Shown here one piece after another: positions 9,834 to 18,949 of a stretch of 63,949 bases of DNA. The first letter of the stretch is position 1, and each line of letters starts with the position of its first letter. The notes under the pieces were generated by a model that had not been told where the DNA came from, made no database searches, and worked only from the letters and a program-made list of their open reading frames with translations. Origin of the DNA: Pirellulaceae bacterium (GTDB lineage: Bacteria; Planctomycetota; Planctomycetia; Pirellulales; Pirellulaceae); NCBI GenBank assembly GCA_023382975.1, contig JAHDXO010000054.1, positions 13,448 through 77,396 on the forward strand, written 5' to 3'. The position numbers and the translations under genes were made by a program.

Positions 9834-12800
9834 ATGACCGCGCCTCAAGAACCTGACACTTCGAAAGACTCAAACACCCCGGTCGAGGGACCGAGCGGCA
9901 GTGAATGCGCGTTCGACTTGCTGACGGCAGGAGACAACATCACCGAAAGGTACACGGTCGAACGCCAGTTGGGCAGCGGGGGATTCGGTCGAGTGTACTT
10001 GTGTGTCGACGGGGAGAGCGGCAGCCGCGTGGCGGTCAAGGTGCTTCGACCGGACCGAATGGCCCGTGCGGACTGGGAACAACTTGTCGTTAGGTTCCGG
10101 CAGGAGGCTCAGGTCCTGGCGGAATTGGAACACCCGCACATCGTCTCCGTGCGCGATTGGGGCAGCACCGGGCAGATTCCCATCTACATCGTGATGGACT
10201 ACGTTGGGGAATTGAACTTGGCGAAACGAATTCGGACAGCCGGTCCGATTTCTTTTCGAGAGGTTGCCCATTGGATGGTCGCGATCGCCAAGGCTCTGCA
10301 CTACGCCCATGCCAAGGGTATCTATCACCTGGACATCAAGCCGACGAACATCATGTTGAACGAGTCGCGCCAGGTTCAAGTGGTCGATTTCGGACTCGCC
10401 CTCCGTGACCAGCATCGCTTGCTGCGGTTCGGTGAACGATCGGGAACGATGGCCTACATGAGTCCCGAACAGGCTCGCGGCGAGACCGACCGCGTCGACT
10501 CTCGCACGGACGTGTATGGTTTGGGAGCGACGATGTACGCGATGCTCACCCGACGCGCGCCGTTTGAATCGCAGGACATGGACGAGTTGTCGGGGCAGGT
10601 CACCAACTTGACGTTCGGGCCTCAGCCGCCTCGCGAAATCAACCCGGCGATCCCCGAAGAGCTGGAACGTATTTGTCTAAAAGCGCTGTCAAAACACGCT
10701 ACCGAGCGATACGCGACGGCCCAGGAAATGGTCGAGGATCTCCGCGAATTCCTGCGGAGTTCCGACGCGGACTTCGCAACAGGCTTCCATCCAGGCATCA
10801 TGGCCGCAGGACCGGAAGTGAAGATCGTTCCCAAGGGGCTGCGATCGTTCGATCGGAGCGATGCCTATTTCTTCTTGCGGCTGCTGCCTGGGCCGCGCGA
10901 CCGCGAGGGTCTGCCCGAGAGCATCCGGTTCTGGAAAACGAGGATCGAAACGACGGACCACGAGGACTCTTTCTCGGTCGGCATGATCCACGGACCGAGC
11001 GGGAGCGGCAAGTCCTCGCTGGTCCGGGCGGGTTTGCTGCCCAGGCTCAACCCGAGCGAAGTCTGCTCCGTCTACGTCCGAGCGACACCGACTGCCACCG
11101 AAAGGGACCTGCGGGAACAGCTTCGCGGCAGCGTCCCCGATCTGCCCGCCGGCCTGCACCTGACCGGCATGGTACGGGCCCTTCGCGACGGCCAGGGAGC
11201 CGGTGCAACCAGGAAAACACTGATCGTCCTGGACCAATTCGAGCAATGGTTGTTGGCTCATCCGCACGAATCGGAATCCGAGTTGCTCGATGCCTTGCGG
11301 CTTTGCATCGCATCGCGAGTCCAGTGCCTGGTCCTGGTTCGGGACGGGTTCCTGATGGCCGCCAAGCGATTCTTCTCGGCACTGGATATCCGGTTGGTGG
11401 AAGGCCGCAACTTGGCCTTCGTCGACACCTTCTCTCCGAAACACGCCGTGACCGTCTTGACGGAATTCGGCAAGGGTTACGATCGTTTCGAAGGCGGACA
11501 GCCCGACGAGGAGCAGAAGGAATTTCTTCAGCAAACCGTTGCGGCCATGACCCGGGACGATCGGGTGATCTGCGTCGAGTTGGCTCTGTACGCCCACATG
11601 CTGCGCGACAGGCCGTGGCACTCCGGAAGCTTGCTTGCAGTTGGCGGCCCGCGCGAAATCGGCAAGCAATTTCTTCGGGAGAGCTTCAAATCGGGCACGA
11701 TCCGACACCATCACGAACCGGCGGCACGACGGGTTTTGGAAACGCTGCGGCCCGACGAAGGCGTCGGAGTTGCGAAAATCCGGCGGTCCGTCGAGGAGTT
11801 GCAGAGCGCCGCCCGCTGCGTGCGCCCTGAAGAGTTCGAAGAGTTGCTCGGCATCCTCGAACGCGAACTGTTGCTGATCACCCCGGTCGAAAACGACACG
11901 GATTCTACGTCGCCCGACGTGCCTGTTCCGGCAGGGGAAAAACCGCCGGCGCCAGCGTTTGCGCCGGCAGCATTTCAGTTGACCCACGACTACCTGTTGG
12001 AGCCGCTGCGCGCCTGGCTACATGAGGAACTGGAACGTACGATCGCCGGGCGAGCCAAGTTGACATTGCGGCGATGCGCCAACGAGTGGAAGGCGTCGAA
12101 CCCCGCCGACCCGACAAAGCGCGACAACCGCTACCTGCCGGGGCCGGTCGAGTATCTGCGCATCGTTTGCTTCGCGGGCGAAGATACCCGAGGCGGCGAT
12201 CGTGGCGACCTGCTCCGAACCGCGCGCCGGCGGTACGCCAAGTGGTTGGCTCTGGCCGGGATGCTGGCGCTCATCGCGGTTTTCGGCAGCATCTGGATCT
12301 GGCACGACAACAACGCGAGGAAGACCGTGACGCTGGTCGATGCACTACTGCAGGCTCGTCCCGAACTAGTGGAACATTGTGTCCGCGATCTATCGCCGTT
12401 TCGCCACCTCGCTCAGCCGCACTTGGATCGATACTTTGTCGGCAATGATGCCTCCGCGGGTCACACGCAACAACTCGCCAAATTGCGTTCCGCCTACGCC
12501 TTGCATCAATTCGAGAATTCTCCGCCCGAGGTGACGGCCTTCCTGGTCGAGCAAGTCGCCGAAGTCCATGAGGGGGAACTGCAGGCATTGGTGCCAATTC
12601 TCACTCAAGCTTCTTACGACAAGGTTTCACCAGCGATGCAGCGGCGCTTCGATACCTCGGACGCCCAGCAGAGAGCGCGGTATGCCGCCGTCGCCCTGCA
12701 TTGGGGTGCCGTGGAACTGGCAACCGAGGTGCTGCGGGAGCAAGACGACCCGAGCGCACGCACCGCCTTCATTCACGGATTCGCCCGGTGGCCGATCGCC

Positions 12801-13892
12801 TTCGACAAGGTCACCGAGATCCTGACGCGATCGGAAACCGATGCCGATTTGTCCTCGGGACTGTGTGCGGCGTTGGCCTGGATCGACAATCCCGCGATCC
12901 AAGAACGGCTGGTGGGCTTGATGCAACAACTGTACCGGCAAGCACCGACGGGCGGTATCCACGGCGCCGCTGAATTCGCCCTGAAGCGCTGGGGGCAAGG
13001 CGGGTTGCAGGTGGGAATCCCGGACATCGAGCGTACGTGGCAGCCCCCCACCGACGAGCCGCCCTGGTTCGTCAACAGCTTGGGCCTGACCATGATTCGA
13101 ATTCCTCCCGGACAGTTCCGGATGGGCATGGATCATCCCGTGCTGAAGGACCAACACGCGATCCACGACGTGATCATCAATCGCAAGTGCTACCTCGCGA
13201 ACTCGGAGATCACCGTCGGTTGGATCGAACAGTGGCAGCAAGACCGGGAGTGCCCGGAAATGCATCGCCCGTCGGAAGAAATCGTCCGTGCTCCGTTGTC
13301 TCAGCAGGGAAGTCCGACCGTCGATCACCCCTTCTACGGTCTCCCCTTTTGCGAGATCCTCCGCTTCTGCAACTGGTTGAGTTGGCGGGAGAATCGGACC
13401 CCGGTGTACCGCCAAACGGATCAAATGGAAACCCTGTGGGGCACTGATCACGAGATACCGATTTGGGAGTGCGATATCGACGCGAACGGATATCGGCTGC
13501 CGTCCGAGGCGGAATGGGAATACGCCTGCCGCGCCGGATCCACGACTCGCTTCCATTTCGGCGAAGATCCGGAATTCCTGCCCATGTACGATGTCGTCTC
13601 GGCCGACAGGGCGCAGCCGGTTCGGTCCCGTCTGCCCAATCGCTGGGGCCTGTTCGACATGCATGGCAACATGATTGAATACTGCTGGGACCGCTTCGCT
13701 CCCATGGGGACGGAGCTGCAGATCGATCCCTTCGGTCAAAGCGTCGATCCGCACTACTTTCGCGGTCGCGCTGTCCGCGGGACCTCGTTCAACGATTCCG
13801 TCGCTTGGTGCCATTCCGGCTTCCGTCGTTATAACGACCGCCTCGACCTGCCCTTCGCAGGCTTCCGCGTCGCCTGCACGATACCGCAGTAG
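9834..13892 (+). CDS. Ser/Thr protein kinase fused to nSTAND NTPase and FGE-like domain
   Basis: A 1352-aa fusion. Residues about 40-310 are a Hanks-type kinase: glycine loop near 47-52 (GSGGFG), Lys69 in VAVK, catalytic loop HLDIKPTN near 164-171, DFG near 184, and SPEQ in the activation segment. Next comes an nSTAND-type NTPase with a Walker A (GPSGSGKS, near 386-393) and a Walker B-like LIVLDQFEQ near 463. A transmembrane helix lies at about 805-823, HEAT-like helices follow, and residues about 1078-1350 are a formylglycine-generating-enzyme/SUMF1-like (C-type-lectin fold) domain ending in GFRVAC. The domain shows one Cys where catalytic FGE uses two, so it probably binds ligand or protein. 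ATG 9834 is preferred over the upstream GTG 9798 because AGGTGG sits 7 bases before it. Kinase plus STAND plus FGE suggests a signal-sensing switch; target unknown. Confidence 0.88.
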   Translation: MTAPQEPDTSKDSNTPVEGPSGSECAFDLLTAGDNITERYTVERQLGSGGFGRVYLCVDGESGSRVAVKVLRPDRMARADWEQLVVRFRQEAQVLAELEHPHIVSVRDWGSTGQIPIYIVMDYVGELNLAKRIRTAGPISFREVAHWMVAIAKALHYAHAKGIYHLDIKPTNIMLNESRQVQVVDFGLALRDQHRLLRFGERSGTMAYMSPEQARGETDRVDSRTDVYGLGATMYAMLTRRAPFESQDMDELSGQVTNLTFGPQPPREINPAIPEELERICLKALSKHATERYATAQEMVEDLREFLRSSDADFATGFHPGIMAAGPEVKIVPKGLRSFDRSDAYFFLRLLPGPRDREGLPESIRFWKTRIETTDHEDSFSVGMIHGPSGSGKSSLVRAGLLPRLNPSEVCSVYVRATPTATERDLREQLRGSVPDLPAGLHLTGMVRALRDGQGAGATRKTLIVLDQFEQWLLAHPHESESELLDALRLCIASRVQCLVLVRDGFLMAAKRFFSALDIRLVEGRNLAFVDTFSPKHAVTVLTEFGKGYDRFEGGQPDEEQKEFLQQTVAAMTRDDRVICVELALYAHMLRDRPWHSGSLLAVGGPREIGKQFLRESFKSGTIRHHHEPAARRVLETLRPDEGVGVAKIRRSVEELQSAARCVRPEEFEELLGILERELLLITPVENDTDSTSPDVPVPAGEKPPAPAFAPAAFQLTHDYLLEPLRAWLHEELERTIAGRAKLTLRRCANEWKASNPADPTKRDNRYLPGPVEYLRIVCFAGEDTRGGDRGDLLRTARRRYAKWLALAGMLALIAVFGSIWIWHDNNARKTVTLVDALLQARPELVEHCVRDLSPFRHLAQPHLDRYFVGNDASAGHTQQLAKLRSAYALHQFENSPPEVTAFLVEQVAEVHEGELQALVPILTQASYDKVSPAMQRRFDTSDAQQRARYAAVALHWGAVELATEVLREQDDPSARTAFIHGFARWPIAFDKVTEILTRSETDADLSSGLCAALAWIDNPAIQERLVGLMQQLYRQAPTGGIHGAAEFALKRWGQGGLQVGIPDIERTWQPPTDEPPWFVNSLGLTMIRIPPGQFRMGMDHPVLKDQHAIHDVIINRKCYLANSEITVGWIEQWQQDRECPEMHRPSEEIVRAPLSQQGSPTVDHPFYGLPFCEILRFCNWLSWRENRTPVYRQTDQMETLWGTDHEIPIWECDIDANGYRLPSEAEWEYACRAGSTTRFHFGEDPEFLPMYDVVSADRAQPVRSRLPNRWGLFDMHGNMIEYCWDRFAPMGTELQIDPFGQSVDPHYFRGRAVRGTSFNDSVAWCHSGFRRYNDRLDLPFAGFRVACTIPQ

Positions 13893-13939
13893 ACCTATTC
13901 TGTCCGCCTGATACTCGGCGCGATCATGGTTCGCCTTGA

Positions 13940-16900
13940 TCAGCCGAGCAGCGCGCGGGTGAGGTACCAGAGGCGGGCGGGCCAGGTGTTTTGGATTTGG
14001 GCGATGCGGGCGAGGCAGCGGCGGTACATACGTTGACGGGCGGGCTCCTGGGGGTAGGCGGCAAAGCCGGCGCGGGCGGCGGCGACGCGGCGGCGGACTT
14101 CGGCGAATACCGAGCGCTTCTCTTCCGGCCCCGCCTCGGCCATCTGGATCACCGAGGTGACCATGAGCCAATCGAATTGATAATCCTCGTCCAGGGCGTC
14201 CGGTGGGACTTCCGCCAGATGCGTCCGCGCGGCGGCTATGTCGCCATCCCCGACGGCGTCGCTGGCCAGCCACAGATGATGCAGATGCTGGCCGAACGCC
14301 GGGGGCAGCGAAAGGGCGTGGTGCGACGCTTCAACCGCCTCGGCGTCGCGGCGCACGGCTCGCAACGACTCGATCAGATTGACCAGCATCCACGGTTCCG
14401 CGTCCTGACGCTGGCGCCAGTCGGCGTGCCATTTCGCGCCTTCGCCGTAGCGCCGCAGACGGGTCAAGACATAGCCGCCGACGCCCCAAGTGGGCGTCGA
14501 TTTCCGCAGCCAGTCGGTTTCGTTGCGGAGGAACCGCAGCGCCGCGCGGTGATCTTTGGCGTCGAACAGGCCGTCGACGTAGCCGTGGGTGGCGTGCCAA
14601 CCGTCGACGGACTGTTCGGCCAGTTCTCGCAACCGGGCAGCGCAGTCCGCATCGCGGCGAAGCCCGTGCAGGTGCCCCCAGCGGCGGAAGACGTGGATGT
14701 GGGCGGAACCGCCGCGGATGACCTCGTCCATCACTAGCTCCGCATCGGACTGCCAGCCGGCCTCGAGCATGGCACCGACCGCCACATTCAGCGGCGCGGG
14801 CTGATCGTCGCAGGCGGTACAGGTTTGTTGGAACGAGATTCGAGCGGCTGCATGGTCTCCGCGCTTGGCGCACAATTGGACGCCGCGGGCGAAGATCAAC
14901 GGACCGTCCGTGTGGTTGCGGAGGATAGCTAGCACCGTGTCCGCTCCCGTCAGATCGCCGTCTTCCAGCAGCAGATCGAACAGGCTGAAGCCGGCGTACG
15001 AGTAGCCGCCGTTCAGCTCGAAGGCCCGTTGGAAGGCCTGGACGGCGCCCGACCGGTCGCCAGCGGCCAAGCGAGCGTCGGCCATGTAGCCGAAGCTAAC
15101 TTCGCGGTGCGGGCGGATGCGGACCATGGCCTCGGCCGCCTCGACCGAGGATGCGGGATCGCCGGCCTGCAGATGCCACTCGGACAACTGGGTCCAGGCC
15201 TCGTAGTAGTACGGCTCTTCCTGCACGATCTGCCGCATCCGCGCGATCGCCGCCGCCAGATCGCCGCGCTGCGCTTCCAGCCAAGCTGCGCGGCATTGCA
15301 AAGGCGGCGGCGGTGCGTCCTGCCAAGCCGGCGGATGGCAGGACGCCAACGCTTCGTCCCACTGCCCGCGGGCCGCCAGCGCCATCGCCCGTCCGTCCCA
15401 GGCGTCCAGGTTCCGCGGGCTGAGTTCGATTACGCGGTCCAACGCTTCGAGACGTTCGTCGCTTTGTTCGGGGGCGTCCAACATGCGGGCCAGGATCAAC
15501 CACGAGCGGGCTTCGCCGGGACGGCGCACGGTCAGCTCGCGGGCCACTTCGAGCGCGCGTTCGGGGCGGCCGAGTTCATCCGACCAAGAGTTCAGACATT
15601 CCCAGGCCGCTTCGAAACCGGGGTCCATCTGGGCCGCCTTTTCCACTCGCTGCCAAGCGACTTCGCGGTCGCCGAGACGCCATTGTACCTCGGCCAGCCG
15701 CAGATGATTGACCACATCCAGCGGATTGCGAGCCACGGCCCGCTCAAATAATTCTCGCGACCGCGTGTAGTCCCCGCAGCGTTGGTGATAGTCGCACAGC
15801 GTCCGCACGGCGACGCCCCAGTCGGGATTGATCTGGTAGGCGGTGTCCAGCGATTGCAGTTCGCCCGCGGCGTCGCCGCGAACATGGCACAATTCGGCGC
15901 GGTCCAGCCACAGCCGCGGGATCAGCGGAAACCGCTCGGTCGCCTGGCAGGCCAGTTCCCAGGCCCGGTCCATCTGGTTCATGTCCCTGTGCTGGCCGAT
16001 CAGCGCCGACCAGGCGTGCCACAAGTCCGGACGCGCCTGCCAGGCATCGGTCAGCAGTTGCAGGACCTCGCCGGGTTCCAGCGAATCGCGGGCGTGGATC
16101 TGGAAGGCGAGCAGTCCGTCGCCAAAAATGATCTGCTCCACCAGTTGGTCCCGGACGAACTGCAGAACCTGCCGCCGCTCGGCAATCGTCTGGCACAACT
16201 CGATCCATTCGGAGATCGCCAAGTCGTTGTCGACCGCCATCTCGACCACGCGGCGGAGGTCGCGTTTCGCCTCGTCCACTCGGTTCTGACAGCGGCACAG
16301 ATGCGCCCGGACCAGGAAGAACGAACTGTTCTGCGGGTCGAGTTGACCGGCGACTTCGATCTGCTCCCAGGCTTCGTCGAATCGCCGCTGGGCCGCCAAC
16401 ACCAAGACCAGTTCGCGATGCAGCCAAGCGTCGTCAGCATGGGCGGCCAGCGTTTGGCGAATGACGGCTTCGCTGACCTCGGGCGGTTCCTCGCGGAGCC
16501 ATTCGATGCGCAGCTCCTGCAGCGGGTGGAAGTGCGGAAACCGCTCGGCCCACTGGCGGAGATGCTCCAGCGCCGCGGGCCGGCCCTGCGTCTCGGCCAG
16601 CAGCCGGGCCGCGGCGCGGTGGGCGTCAATCGCCAGCGGCTGATTCCGCAGCACCTGCATCCAGTACTCCAGTGCTTCGCTCAACCGACCGTCGCCAACC
16701 GCCAGCCGAGCGGCGGTGCGAAGCCACGCTCCGGCCGGGCTCTTGTCGCGGGCGTCGCGCAGCAACTGTTCCGATCGCGCCAGATGCTCCAGGCTGGAAG
16801 CTGCGTAGGAATCGGCAGCAAACAGCAACAACTCGCCGTCGTCGGGCCGCAACTGCAGGGCCGCATCGATCACGGCCAACGCCTCCGGGTTGCGATCCAA

Positions 16901-18949
16901 CTGGCTGTAGGCCGAGTACAGCGTCCGCGCGGGAAAACTGGACTTGTCGCCAAACCGCTCGAATCTCCGCCGCAGGAAATCCAAGGCCGTCTCGGTCTGG
17001 CGGCGGCAGACCGACGCCGAGAAGTAGGCGTGGGCCAATTGCTCGTCCTTGTCGTCCAAGCAGGCGGCAAAGCGGTACAGTTCGGACGCCTCGTCGAATC
17101 TCCGCTGGTCCCAGTAGAAATTGGCCAGCACGTAATAGTTCGCCGCATGAGTCGGCCAGCGGCGGATGGCCCGGCGCAACAACCAGACCGCATCGTCATG
17201 GCGTCGTGCGTCGGCCCGCAATTCCTGGGCGTACTGCTGGTAGAAGATCGGATGCGTCTCTTTGCGGGCGCACAGGTCGCGGTACGTCGCGAGCCGGTCG
17301 TCGCGCCGAGCCACGTCGCGCAGGCAGGACAGCCGCTCCAACTGCAACGACTGATCCTCCGGGTTGATTTCCAGCAACCGCTCGACCGCCGCCAACTGCT
17401 CGGCCGCGTTCTGGTCGTAGATCGCCAGCCGCCGCCGCGCCTCGCGGCTCAGCAGATGGTCCGGCGCCGACTCGCACAACGCGGCGAAGATCTGTTGCGC
17501 CTGGTCTCGGCGGTGACCCATCAACTGGCCGTCCAAGGCGTGAAGTTCGTCCCACAGTTCGGCGTCCGGCAACTCCAGTCCTTGCAGCCTCTCGGCCTGC
17601 GCCCGGGGCACCAACGCCATGCCCCGCGGGCCGAAGGCGCGGTAGCGGGCGAGCACCTTGTCGGCTAGGCCTTCATTAGCGTTCCGCCAGTATGGATCTC
17701 GCACAATCAAGGTTCCGCGGCGGCCGTCGTAGCCGATGATCGCCTGGACGTGCGCGCTGGCCGGTTCGACCGTGGCAAACGTGAACGGAACGCCGCGATC
17801 CAGCAGCGCGGCCGCGGCCGACTCGGTCACCGTGAATTCGCGGGCGACCCAACCGTGCTCGCGCGCCCATTTGCGCTCGCTGTACGCCGAAGTCCCGTTG
17901 TAGCAGATCTCGTCCGCCACCTGCAGATGATCGGCCGGCATCGACCAGAAGCGACTGATCGCCGACAGCGTCGCCGGCACGCACGTGACATGATGCTGGC
18001 GCACGAAGCCGACCGGCAGCAGAACCACCGGCGCGTTCGTTCGAGCCGGATCTTCCAGCCGATCCGCGATGGTCTTGAAGAACTCGCTGTCCGACTCACG
18101 AGCGTAGCGGACCGCGCCGTCGAAATCACCCAGCCGGTACGCGATTTCCGAGCGCTGGGCCGCAAACCACTGGAGCATGTCTTTTTCTGCCAGCGGCGAC
18201 AGGTCCGCGGCGCGTTCGAGGTTGTCCCGTGCCTGCTCGTACCGCTTCAACTCGCTTTGCATCTGGTACAACTGGACAAAGATCGCATTGCTCTCCAGAT
18301 GCGCCGCGGCCTCTTCCAACAACGCAATCGCTTCCTCGTCTCGGTCCAGCAGCGAGAGCACGTGCGCCGCGGCTTGCAGGCCCGGCCGGAAGCGGGGCTT
18401 CAGTTCCAACGAGCGCCGAGTGGCCCGCAACGCTTCCTCGTAGCGGTCTTCCCACTCCAGCAACTGCGACCAACACACGTGGACCCAGGGACTCTCGGGC
18501 GCGGTCTCCTCGGCGCGGCGCATCCATGATTCCGCGGCGTCGAAGTCGCGGAGCGAACCGGTCACCGCGGCGCACAAGGCGTACCAGGACGCACGAACTT
18601 CGGCGACGGTGTCCGGCGGCAGCGGCTCGCGCTGCTGGATCCATTTCCAGGCGAAGTAGGGACCGCGCGTCCGCCAAAGCTTGAACCCGTAGTAGTAGCA
18701 CGCCTCGGCATCCGCCGGATCGCTGCGCCACGCACAGCGCATCAGCCAATTGCCCTGCCGCATCGCGCCCAAGTTCGACGCCAGGCGACCGGCCAGAATC
18801 TGCGCCCGGACGCCCCGCCATTGCGAGAACGGCCCCCAAGCCTCGGTCGCCCGGTAGGCTTCCAGATACCGCCCCGTCTCGTAGACATCCAGCACCGCCT
18901 GGAGTTGTTCCAGCGAGATCATCGTCGTTTGCGGTGCAGTCGATTCCAT
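13940..18949 (-). CDS. Large TPR protein with embedded C39-like peptidase domain
   Basis: A 1669-aa protein almost entirely of tetratricopeptide-type helical repeats (about 10-300 and 480-1620), interrupted at about 305-460 by a papain-like C39 family domain. Candidate catalytic residues are Cys323 (HHVTCVPATLSAI), His400 (HVQAIIGYDG) and Asp418 (IVRDPYW), in the right order for a C39-like triad. C39 domains cut leader peptides at double-Gly sites in bacteriocin exporters, but many C39-like domains inside TPR proteins have unknown substrates. No signal peptide or membrane helix is visible, so it looks cytosolic. The ATG at 18949 was chosen because it overlaps the tilS stop as TGATG, the usual sign of translational coupling; the frame is open a further 90 codons upstream, but that part lies inside tilS. 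Repeat identity is certain, peptidase activity inferred. Confidence 0.82.
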   Translation of the reverse strand: MESTAPQTTMISLEQLQAVLDVYETGRYLEAYRATEAWGPFSQWRGVRAQILAGRLASNLGAMRQGNWLMRCAWRSDPADAEACYYYGFKLWRTRGPYFAWKWIQQREPLPPDTVAEVRASWYALCAAVTGSLRDFDAAESWMRRAEETAPESPWVHVCWSQLLEWEDRYEEALRATRRSLELKPRFRPGLQAAAHVLSLLDRDEEAIALLEEAAAHLESNAIFVQLYQMQSELKRYEQARDNLERAADLSPLAEKDMLQWFAAQRSEIAYRLGDFDGAVRYARESDSEFFKTIADRLEDPARTNAPVVLLPVGFVRQHHVTCVPATLSAISRFWSMPADHLQVADEICYNGTSAYSERKWAREHGWVAREFTVTESAAAALLDRGVPFTFATVEPASAHVQAIIGYDGRRGTLIVRDPYWRNANEGLADKVLARYRAFGPRGMALVPRAQAERLQGLELPDAELWDELHALDGQLMGHRRDQAQQIFAALCESAPDHLLSREARRRLAIYDQNAAEQLAAVERLLEINPEDQSLQLERLSCLRDVARRDDRLATYRDLCARKETHPIFYQQYAQELRADARRHDDAVWLLRRAIRRWPTHAANYYVLANFYWDQRRFDEASELYRFAACLDDKDEQLAHAYFSASVCRRQTETALDFLRRRFERFGDKSSFPARTLYSAYSQLDRNPEALAVIDAALQLRPDDGELLLFAADSYAASSLEHLARSEQLLRDARDKSPAGAWLRTAARLAVGDGRLSEALEYWMQVLRNQPLAIDAHRAAARLLAETQGRPAALEHLRQWAERFPHFHPLQELRIEWLREEPPEVSEAVIRQTLAAHADDAWLHRELVLVLAAQRRFDEAWEQIEVAGQLDPQNSSFFLVRAHLCRCQNRVDEAKRDLRRVVEMAVDNDLAISEWIELCQTIAERRQVLQFVRDQLVEQIIFGDGLLAFQIHARDSLEPGEVLQLLTDAWQARPDLWHAWSALIGQHRDMNQMDRAWELACQATERFPLIPRLWLDRAELCHVRGDAAGELQSLDTAYQINPDWGVAVRTLCDYHQRCGDYTRSRELFERAVARNPLDVVNHLRLAEVQWRLGDREVAWQRVEKAAQMDPGFEAAWECLNSWSDELGRPERALEVARELTVRRPGEARSWLILARMLDAPEQSDERLEALDRVIELSPRNLDAWDGRAMALAARGQWDEALASCHPPAWQDAPPPPLQCRAAWLEAQRGDLAAAIARMRQIVQEEPYYYEAWTQLSEWHLQAGDPASSVEAAEAMVRIRPHREVSFGYMADARLAAGDRSGAVQAFQRAFELNGGYSYAGFSLFDLLLEDGDLTGADTVLAILRNHTDGPLIFARGVQLCAKRGDHAAARISFQQTCTACDDQPAPLNVAVGAMLEAGWQSDAELVMDEVIRGGSAHIHVFRRWGHLHGLRRDADCAARLRELAEQSVDGWHATHGYVDGLFDAKDHRAALRFLRNETDWLRKSTPTWGVGGYVLTRLRRYGEGAKWHADWRQRQDAEPWMLVNLIESLRAVRRDAEAVEASHHALSLPPAFGQHLHHLWLASDAVGDGDIAAARTHLAEVPPDALDEDYQFDWLMVTSVIQMAEAGPEEKRSVFAEVRRRVAAARAGFAAYPQEPARQRMYRRCLARIAQIQNTWPARLWYLTRALLG

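Noticed and set aside
13066..13892. Possible diversity-generating retroelement target (FGE/C-type-lectin fold C-terminus)
   Set aside because: The fold fits, but there is no reverse transcriptase, template repeat or adenine-rich variable region in the window.
12627..14273. A 548-codon minus-strand frame spanning the end of the kinase-FGE gene and the TPR gene's 3' end
   Set aside because: It overlaps two well-supported genes and shows only shadow composition.
15782..17668. A 628-codon plus-strand frame opposite the TPR gene
   Set aside because: It mirrors Leu/Ala/Arg-rich TPR helices, gives low-complexity sequence, and lacks a Shine-Dalgarno and domain motifs.
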